Below the pieces are notes generated by a model. That model was not told the origin of the DNA, did no database searches, and was given only the letters and a program-made list of their open reading frames with translations. Made by a program: the position numbers and the translations under genes. From Polyodon spathula (lineage: Eukaryota; Chordata; Actinopteri; Acipenseriformes; Polyodontidae), in NCBI RefSeq assembly GCF_017654505.1, contig NC_054548.1, forward strand, positions 28,928,796 through 28,992,795: a DNA stretch of 64,000 bases, given 5' to 3'. Positions 56,823 through 64,000 of the stretch are shown piece after piece (the first letter of the stretch is position 1; each line of letters opens with the position of its first letter).

Positions 56823-56955
56823 AAGAAGCACTAATGTCTTGCTATATAACAATTATTTTTTCTTTTCCTTTTTACATGAAATGTACTTTTTGTATATAGG
56901 TATACAAATGTCAATTGCTCTGGATAAAAGCATCAGCCAAATCAATTAATATGAC

Positions 56956-57403
56956 TGTGACAGGAAATGGCATTGCGGTGATGGCCAGAAGGAGGAACAG
57001 ACACAGATCAGGTAACTGCAGTTCAAAGGCACAGCGTGCACCATTTATTTAAATACAACAAAAATAAATAACATAGTTAAACAAAACAAACACTGCTCAC
57101 AGAGTGAAACAAAATGTTTAAATAAAAATAAATCATGAACAAAAAATACAAATATAGGTCAGGCTGGGCGATTGCCTTCATTGTCCTATATCTTTTTTTT
57201 TACGTCTCGTTTTCTCCTCTTGGTCTCCCATTCTCCACTTCTGAACACACCACCCAGAGCAGGGAGAGCTGAAGGCTTAAATACCGTGGCCGAGGGGTTT
57301 AACTAGTTTGTAATTATTCTATTACCCCTTGGCCACAATCTGCACGAGTTTATTAATTGTGTGACTGCCGGCTAGTTTAACAACACACTAGCCGACAGCC
57401 ACA
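56956..57403 (-). mobile_element. Solo LTR or LTR, minus strand (family B)
   Basis: Minus-strand ends TGTGGCTGTCGGCTAGTG ... CATTTCCTGTCACA. It carries the same promoter-proximal block (ggtatttaagccttcagctc, gtggagaatgggag) as LTR-like fragments at 47.3 and 47.9 kb. No 5-bp duplication, because the right edge abuts the Gypsy LTR at 57405. Confidence 0.65.
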
Positions 57404-57404
57404 C

Positions 57405-58008
57405 TGTGATGAGTCAAAGGGGTTTCGGTCTGCAATTCAGCCTCCCAACAGTAGAAGGCATCAAACCAACTTGGGACTTCCCTTACCAAGGTCTTGTGAC
57501 CATGACAAAAGTCATCTTTTTGAGGGGCGGCACCTGGGTGAGGGGCGGAAGTACGAGTATGTAAATTCCAGCCACTGGAGTCAAGTGAAGTTAAGGATAC
57601 CTGTCAGTCTGGGATTGGTGATTCACTGACTACCAGGGCGGGGTTTGCATACTAAAGGGAACGTGCTACTGTGTTCGGGGTTGGTCCTGAGGAATACAGG
57701 TGGGGAAAAAAAGGCTGGAGGGAAGTACGTGCGGGGTGGACTGTGTTATTTACTTTTAATTATGGACGGAGGCCTTACTAACTTTGCTCTTTTCTATTTT
57801 TATTCCTTTTTGTTTCACTTTTGGATTGAGCAGATCACGAAGAGGATTAAGAGGCTTCCGTTCCTTTATTTTTGATTACTCCAGCACTCCCTCCCTCACA
57901 TCCTTCTTTATTGTTTTTTTTCTTTTCCGTGTAATATTAAATACATTTTTTTTTTTTTTACACGTAAATCGCTGTCTGGAAAATCCATTTTTACTCACAC
58001 GCCTCACA
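57405..58008 (+). mobile_element. 5' LTR of Gypsy element
   Basis: Starts TGTGATGAGTCAAAGGGG and ends ACGCCTCACA. It is followed at once by cgtggtgtcattgtgggaga (primer-binding-site position) and the gag ATG at 58028. A polyadenylation-type aatattaaatacatt lies near 57930. Confidence 0.8.
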
Positions 58009-58027
58009 CGTGGTGTCATTGTGGGAG

Positions 58028-59946
58028 ATGGATCCAGCTACAGTCTTGGTGATGTTTAAGGAGCAGGAGGAGAAGCGAGAGGAGAGGGAAGCACAGAGCC
58101 AGGAACAGCTCGCCCAGTTCTTTGGTCAGCTGGTAGAGAAAATCTCGACACCAGCGGCGGAAACAGTGGTTGCCCGGAGGTTTTCTTCACAACCAAAGTT
58201 ACAGAAGATGACTCCAGAAGATGATCCTGAGGCGTTCTTGGTCACCTTTGAGAGAGTGGCAGAAGCAGCAGGGTGGCCCAAGTAACACTGGGCCATGAAA
58301 TTGGCACCCTGTTTGACAGGAGAAGCGCAAGCAGCGTACAGAGCATTAATGGCCTCGGATGGATTATACAAAAGTAAAAGAAGCCATTGGGCCATGAAAT
58401 TGGCACCCTGCCTGACAGGGGAAGCTCAGGCAGCTTATCGAGTCCTGACGGCCACGGATGCAGGGAAATACGATAGAGTAAAAGAAGCCATTCTCTCACG
58501 CCTCGGGATCATGGAAGAAACATACCGGTGCCGTTTCCGGGTATACCAGCTGTCCAAGGGGGTGCGGCCCCGGGTTGCGGGACAGTGTCTCCTGGATCAG
58601 TGCACCCGGTGGCTGCAGCCAGAAGAACACACACCCCAAGAACTGGTGCAGAAGATCACCATAGAGCATTTCACCTCCATACTACCGCCAGGAAATCGGG
58701 AGTGGGTTAAAACGAATCAACCTACCACTCTCGAGAAGGCCATCATCCTGGCAGAGGCATATGAGGATGCGAATGAAAGCGTCGCCTCTGACCCCACTCC
58801 TGTGCCTAAACTAACCAGGACCAACTCATCAGTGAAGCCCAGAGGAGGTAACCAGACCTTCAGACCATGGAGGTCGAGGTTAGCCCCATCTTGGGCGAGA
58901 GAAAAACCCCCTAACCTGTCGGTCACTGACTCACAGGACAAGCAAACTCCGTTGGTGCCTTATACCCCAGTTTGTTACCGATGCAATGAGCCCAGACATA
59001 TAGCCAAGGACTATCCGATGATGGAGGTAGACCTGGCAAGAAGATCCTGGTCAGCAATAACAAGTAAGAACACTGGGGAATGTCAGGAGGGTCCTTATCA
59101 ATTAAGAGTACAGGTCGGGGATAAGAGTAATAATGCATATGCGGACTCTGGGTGTGTACAAACATTGATTCGACAAGCTTTTTTGGAGGGGGTAACCTGG
59201 GAGCCACAGGGTAAAGTGGCTATCTCATGTATCCATGGAGAAACTCGGGTTTATCCCACCACTAAAGTTAGACTTACTGTTGATGGTTACTCAGCTTACG
59301 TTAAAGTGACTGTAGCGCAATGTTTACCATACCCTGTTCTCCTGGGAAGAGACTGGCCGTTTTTTGATCATATTTTAGGTCGGGAAATGGTCTTAGTTTC
59401 TACCAGGGGACAATCTAAGCAACGGGAGAAAACAATTGGCGAGATTTTCCCATTACAATCCGACCTGTTTAACTCTAAAATCCGCCTGAGAAAAACAAAG
59501 AGAGAGCGCAGGGTGGAAAAATATGAGGGAACTCTGAGACGACAAGGGGAGGGATCTGACTCAAAGGTAAACCAATCTTGTAAACGGCAGGGTAAAGGAG
59601 TAGGTGTTCAGTGTGACCGGGGCTGCGAGGTTACTGATGTGGAAGGTCACATAATAAAAGACACTCCTCTCAGCATACCTAATCATTGGGACCGAGATAT
59701 TGACCTGGGCTATGAACAAAAAAATGATCCCACGTTACAGTATGCTTGGAAACAGGTTATATATGTTGAGGGGAAGGATATGCAGGAAGGATAACCAGTG
59801 GTATTTCCGCATTTTTCTGTATCTGGGCACTTATTATATAGAATAACCCGGGCTCCCGGGACGGGACAGCTCGTAAAACAGTTATTGGTTCCTGGGCCTT
59901 TTCAGTCGGAAGTCATGAGATTGGTGCATGACATTCTGAAAAGTTG
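58028..59946 (+). pseudogene. Gypsy gag-protease-(integrase N-term)
   Basis: One frame from ATG 58028 (MDPATVLVMFKEQEEKREER), broken by TAA at 58283-58285 and TAA at 59792-59794. Gag: coiled-coil-like N-terminus, then a SCAN-like capsid C-terminal region (PEDDPEAFLVTFERVAEAAG, WAMKLAPCLTGEAQAAYR, YDRVKEAILSRLGI, YRCRFRVYQLSKG, CTRWLQPEE, PPGNREWVKTNQPTTLEKAI). Zinc knuckle CYRCNEPRHIAKDYP has lost its last Cys and its Gly. Protease: AYADSGCVQTLIRQAF (active-site Asp in DSG), ending LLGRDWP. Some 130 residues after the protease comes QKNDPTLQYAWKQV ... FPHFSVSGHLLYRI ... LLVPGPFQSEVMRLVHD, the zinc-binding leader of integrase, without an RT between. The copy ends at about 59946. A duplicated stretch in gag is described under findings. 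Confidence 0.85.
58289..58492 (+). repeat. Diverged tandem duplication in gag
   Basis: 58289-58387 and 58388-58492 both run from tgggccatgaaattggcacc to gtaaaagaagccatt, but differ at many third positions between those ends. Confidence 0.9.
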
Positions 59947-60374
59947 ATACACACTCTTAAAGTAAATGGGAATATGAAAGAGAATAACAATTTTACCATA
60001 GTTTGACGACTTATATCTCATTGTGTATAAGTATTTATGTTTTTTTTCACATTTGACGTAGAAAGTTTCAGACTTTTGGTACTGAGTCAGATGGGTATTC
60101 TAAGTGATGTAGTTTTGCTGCTGCAACATGGTGAAAACAGCAAAACTCTTGGAGCTGTATAGAGACTCTCGGTAGTTTCAAACAAGTTTTTGTAACTTGT
60201 ATGAGGAACTACCATTCCTCTAAATCACCATGAATTTTAATATAACAAATAATATACACTAAAAATGTACATGAAAGGCTGTAATTCTATCAAGGGTTTC
60301 CAGTGCTCTTGTGATTTATATATCACCAGAATCCCTCAATACAGTTACCATCTTACTATGTACAGTTGGGTGTA

Positions 60375-60407
<33 letters not shown>

Positions 60408-60910
60408 GTCTATTTCCAGGGCTACATAACAAACACATCTCCTGAGTTTAGCTATGTTAAATCCAGTAGCATGATGCTTTGATTTTTGTATATGTACTTT
60501 TCTCCTCTTGCATTGATTTCTGCAATTCTCTGTTGCAGTCCTTGCATTATTCTTTAAAAACAAATGGGCCCAAATGATTTGAAATACTACAGTGTCACCT
60601 GGGTTTCATGAGTTCAGAAAACACAAACAATAAGGATATTCAAACCAAGACAAAGATGAAAGCAACTCAAACATTAATAAAAAAAAAAATGTCATTTTTA
60701 GTTATATCATATCTAGATTCATATGACAAATGCATAAGGGAGGCAGCACCTGTGTTGAAAAAGAAGAAAATGGGAGGCAACGAAATTTGTGGAAGATGCT
60801 AAGGCTGCCCTTCAAATCGGAGATATTATTGGGCAAGTTCAGCATGGACAAGGAGGTCTTGGTTTCATTTCAGCTCCTCCTATATGACACAAGGCAACCC
60901 CAGCTTAATG
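59947..60910. other. No gene seen
   Basis: AT-rich, with the (TTA)n microsatellite at 60375-60407. A Lys-rich stretch with a frame at 60608-60924 may be the eroded upstream part of the LINE that follows, but no motif supports this. Confidence 0.45.
60375..60407. repeat. (TTA)n microsatellite
   Basis: Eleven ATT units. Confidence 0.95.
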
Positions 60911-60914
60911 GAGG

Positions 60915-61809
60915 AAGCTGGTAGTCAACGAGGTGCAAAAGCAGGAGGAAAGGATCAGGTGTGTAAAGGCCGGTTCCCAGGCCAAGCAGGGAGAATGGAT
61001 GAGATGGGAGAGTGTGGAACAACGAAAGATCGGCTGGCAAGACCTATGGACAATGGAACAGAGCAGGATCATCAGATCTACAGATGATGTTCTCCCATCA
61101 CCACAGCACCTAGACCTCTGGGTGGGTGAGATCCCTCATCTCCTTTGTGTTCATCACCTGCAACATTAAGGCACATTTTGATAGGATGTAAGGTGGGTCT
61201 TAGCCAAGGACAGTTTACTTGGCGCCATGACCAGGTGCTGCAATGTTTGGCCTTAGCATTGGAAGACAAGCATAACCTGACCAATAAGTTGCCACCAGTT
61301 CCATCAAAGCAAAACACAAAAGACAATTTCCTCCGTCCAGGAGAGCAACCACCAAGAAAAGGTGTTAAAACCAAGCCTCGCCCAGGATAACTGGAAGCTA
61401 CTAGAGACTGGAAGATGCTGGCAGATGTTGATCAACGTCTTATTTTTCCACCTGAGATTGCCACCACTAACCTTCGAACAGACATTGTTTTGTGGTCTGG
61501 ATCAGCACACCTTTTTCATCTAGTAGAGTTAACAGTGCCATTGGAGGATGCTGTGGAAGAGGCGTATGAGAGGAAGAAACTGAAATATGCTCAACTAGCT
61601 GCTGAAACGGAACAGCAAGGATGGAGATTACCCAGTGGAGGTGGGATGTCGCGGATTTGTGGCACTCTACAACTCGTTTTCTCAGAGGTGTTGGGTTCAG
61701 TGGCCAAGAGTTGCATCGCACAGTGAAGAACTTATCTGAAGCAGCAGAAAGGATTCTGGATGGGGATCTCAAGCACAATAGAAAGAAATCAATGTTGATC
61801 TACGGGTAA
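60915..61809 (+). pseudogene. LINE C-terminus with restriction-like endonuclease
   Basis: Across frames: EERIRCVKAGSQAKQGEWMR, WESVEQRKIGWQDLW and DVLPSPQHLDLW (after the RT thumb), then CSSPATLRHILIGCK (zinc knuckle before the endonuclease in R2-type LINEs), GQFTWRHDQVLQCLALALED, DWKMLADVDQRLIFPPEIAT and LRTDIVLWSGSAHLFHLVEL TVPLEDAVEEAYERKKLKYA. The R-x-D-I-V-L ... V-E-L-T-V-P segment is the PD-(D/E)xK-like active site (normally RPDIVLW; here Pro is Thr). After a frame change near 61640: DVADLWHSTTRFLRGVG, LHRTVKNLSEAAERIL. These LINEs cut target DNA with this nuclease instead of an apurinic endonuclease. The RT proper is missing; stops and frame shifts make it dead. Confidence 0.75.
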
Positions 61810-62195
61810 GTAAGCTAGGCTGAGCTGAGTGGGGGATGGAGGGAGGTGATGCTGGGACACCAGAATCACTGCTGATCACTCTTGAGGTGTTGTGGGCTAA
61901 TCAACGAAACACTGAGGATGGAAGGTGCCCACTTGAAGACCCCAGAGATGTATCTTACTTAGCTCAATCCAGACGGTTGTCATGCTGATGCGCTGGGGAG
62001 ACCACACTGGGTTGATCCCCGGAGCCAGCATCGCAGCCGTTGTGTGTGTTGATGGAAAGCAAAATGAGATGATCCCTGGAGCCAGCATTACACTTCAGCA
62101 ATCAACACCAGACAGAAGGATATCTACATCGTCAGATAAAAAGCAACACAAATGGATGGAGATGCAGATAGATCACATTAGTTTACTGTAAAGCT
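61810..62195 (+). mobile_element. Probable LINE 3' UTR
   Basis: GC-moderate sequence contiguous with the LINE ORF. It contains two related segments, ctgggttgatccccggagcc (62008) and gatgatccctggagccagca (62069), about 60 bases apart. The end is not defined. Confidence 0.45.
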
Positions 62196-63110
62196 ATGTT
62201 TTTCTTAGTGCTTATCTTGGCGAGAGCTTAGTTCAAATCAGCATGAAGCTTAACATCTAGTGATCAGATAGAGAAGGACAAAGGGAGGCTAGAAAGCCCG
62301 GCCCTGAGGTTGAAGGGAGGCGAGGCCCACTCTAGTATCAGACCAGCGAAGCTGGACATGGAAGCTAGGATAGAAAGTGGTCACTGACTGAGGGCAGCGA
62401 TGCCGACACAACCCAGGGGCGAAGGACCCAGCAACCGAAGACAGGATACAGAAAGTGGTCACTGACTGAGGGCGGCGATGCCGACACGAGCCCAGGGCCG
62501 AAGGACCTAGCAACCGAAAACATATATGAGGGTTATGACTCGGGGAGCCGCCCCTCAGAGGAAGACGGTCCCGGAAGACCGGGACATGAAAGGAGATAGA
62601 GAGAGGAGAGGTACCCAGCGTCTGAGACTTCTGTAAAGGGGCGCTCGTTAGACCCCCAATTGGCCGAGACTTCACTGCCTGGGACCTGAAATAAGAACAA
62701 GGCATAGAGGTTAGTATGGGACTCAAGCATGAGTAGCCAGTCCCGAACTGAGACAGAGTATAGAACAGAGCCTTGAGTGAGGCAAGATAAGCGCAGGAGC
62801 TGCGAAAGAACAGAGTGTGGCCGGGGGTCCGCTCTGACTCACATGGTGAGAACCCCCCTGAAGGTCAAGGGAGGCTGAAGCCTGCCCTGAGGTCGGGGAA
62901 GTGAGATCACTTGCCCCCCAAAAGGATGGACCCCCGGCACCTCACCAAATCTCCCACACTGTGAGACAAACAAAAGAGCACATGAGCGCATAACATAAAC
63001 AAAAGACAGAAGGACAAATGGGACAAACAGGAGGATGGTTAGTAAATTTAGTAGGATATGACTATGTGTATACCTGCTGCTCAGTGGAGAGGAAAAAACC
63101 CTTGAAACTA
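62196..63110. other. GC-rich noncoding part of a YR retroelement (probable)
   Basis: No domain-bearing ORF. It carries the 78-bp tandem repeat listed next and GC-rich sequence with repeated 'gaggtc/gggag' strings. It lies downstream (minus sense) of the recombinase at 63.1 kb, where Ngaro- and DIRS-like elements keep their terminal repeats. Confidence 0.4.
62366..62520. repeat. 78-bp tandem duplication
   Basis: Two units: gaaagtggtcactgactgag at 62373 and again at 62451, each running through gcgatgccgacac and cgaaggaccNagcaaccgaa. Confidence 0.9.
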
Positions 63111-63125
63111 ATTAGGGGAAAACCT

Positions 63126-64000
63126 CTAGTGGCTCTGGCAGACAGGTAGCTCCCACTTCGGGCATACTAGCAATTTGGAATGGGCTGCAACTATGTCTGA
63201 GGGAGATGAATGAACATAAGAATTCATTGCAGAAGAGGACCAGCGCCCCATGGTCTTGATCAGGCTCTGATTGATGCTGGCCCTCGCATCTGAGGTGGTT
63301 GCACTGATATGGAATGAATGGGTGAATAAAGCTGACGAGAGAGGCCTGTCCTGGAGAGGAGGGTGTAGAGGTGGGTTGAGAACCAGAGACGATAGATCGG
63401 GAAGAATCGATGAATAGAGGGTCCGGGGGGGGTGGGGGGGTGCAGGATTTCCTGCATGAGAGATCTCTTGACATTGCTGAAAAATTGCAGATAGTAGACT
63501 TGGTCCTTGAAAGCTAAATGAACTGACCACGCCAAAGTTGGTCTGTCTTTGAAGTCCGCAGGCGAATAAGGCAATAGGAGTTGGAAATAGAAGAGAGGTC
63601 ACATAAACAAATACCCACCGAGGGGAAGCAAGAAGCTGAGGGAACTGTGAATTAGGAGCTTCTAAGAAAGCCAAAGAAAGCTGTGAGGCAGATGGTCTCC
63701 ATGAGTAGATACTCATAGGGGGAGAAGCAGCCTTTCCGAAGAGTAGAGATGATTCTAGCATTTCTAGAAGGAGCAGCAAGTATATCAGGGAAGGATGAAT
63801 GAATGTAGGAATCCACTGCAGAGGAGGACCAGTTCCCCCACATTCGTGATCAGGCTGGGGGGAAGGGGAGAGTAGAGGAAGGAGGCCTGCTCGGAGGCAA
63901 GGGTGGAGGAATGGAAGGAGGTCTGCTCGAGGAGAGGCGAGTGATGATAGGAGTGAGAGGAATCAATGAACAGATGGTCTGAGGAGGGGAGGGGGGGGGT
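63126..64000 (-). pseudogene. Tyrosine recombinase of a YR retroelement, duplicated
   Basis: Minus strand, reading from 64000 down. A first C-terminal piece has MWGNWSSSAVDSYIHSSFPD (catalytic-Tyr segment, about 63780-63845). It is fused directly to the front half of the catalytic domain, STLRKGCFSPYEYLLMETIC then LTAFFGFLRSS (helix carrying the first Arg, 'GFLRxSE'). Then RLRTSKTDQLWRG (the beta-strand Lys, 'L..SKTDQ..RG'), FTHSFHISATT (HxxR motif, normally HSFRIGAAT; here His replaces Arg) and IKTMGRWSSSAMNSYVHSSP (catalytic Tyr, NSYVHSS). Stops and frame changes occur throughout. The motif set differs from the DIRS recombinases at 1 and 24 kb, so it is a second family, possibly Ngaro-like or a Crypton. 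The element continues past the window edge. Confidence 0.78.

Noticed and set aside
62289..62726. Minus-strand 145-codon ORF rich in Arg, Pro and Ser
   Set aside because: It reads through the 78-bp tandem duplication in an arbitrary frame and shows no domain.

Overview
The window is vertebrate genomic DNA with one intact protein-coding gene, the single-coding-exon neuronal adhesion gene SLITRK1 (6569-8653, + strand), in an AT-rich, gene-poor landscape full of degenerate transposable elements and microsatellites. The host is most likely a ray-finned fish, and I favour a non-teleost such as sturgeon or paddlefish. Reasons: SLITRK1 is conserved but diverges from the mammalian protein in its linker and second LRR block; the repeats include DIRS-type and other tyrosine-recombinase retroelements, Tc1 elements of the type common in fish, fish-type Gypsy LTRs and tRNA-headed SINEs; and a CR1-like LINE ends in a TTCTTATG-rich tail that I associate with sturgeon genomes. 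The species is an inference.

Layout. 1-560: tail of a minus-strand tyrosine-recombinase retroelement. 2.3-2.7 kb: Tc1/mariner scrap. 3.7-3.8 kb: LTR-like end. 6.0-9.45 kb: SLITRK1 with a probable 5' UTR intron, a tiny uORF ending two bases before the start codon, and a 3' UTR with a polyadenylation signal. 9.5-14.5 kb: AT-rich DNA with microsatellites and one tRNA-derived SINE. 14.5-17.45 kb: an LTR element with a proline-rich tandem-repeat ORF, split by a CR1-like LINE. 17.6-19.15 kb: a Tc1 element bounded on both sides by (TA)n. 19.7-25.0 kb: a nearly complete DIRS-type retrotransposon with inverted terminal repeats and an internal complementary region.

25-40 kb is mostly unannotatable AT-rich DNA with two more dead Tc1 elements (28.2-29.2 and 35.3-36.7 kb), each abutting a (TA)n tract, and a tRNA-derived SINE ending in (GAA)n. 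40.5-42.8 kb is a dead hAT element. 44.8-49.1 kb holds fragments of SINE/LTR repeats and a two-period coding minisatellite. 49.9-51.4 kb contains two solo LTRs, each with a perfect 5-bp target duplication. 51.47-52.86 kb is a minus-strand Pif1-type helicase fused to a ubiquitin-specific-protease-like domain, the least familiar object in the window. 54.07-55.35 kb is a piggyBac remnant next to a TTAA. 55.4-60 kb holds further LTRs and a Gypsy gag-protease body. 60.9-61.8 kb is the C-terminus of a restriction-like-endonuclease LINE. 63.1-64.0 kb is a tandemly duplicated tyrosine recombinase from a second recombinase-encoding family.

No operon-like cooperation exists. SLITRK1 is the only gene likely to serve the host; every other coding region is a broken mobile-element gene. 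The long gaps around SLITRK1 could hold regulatory elements, but single-sequence reading cannot identify them.
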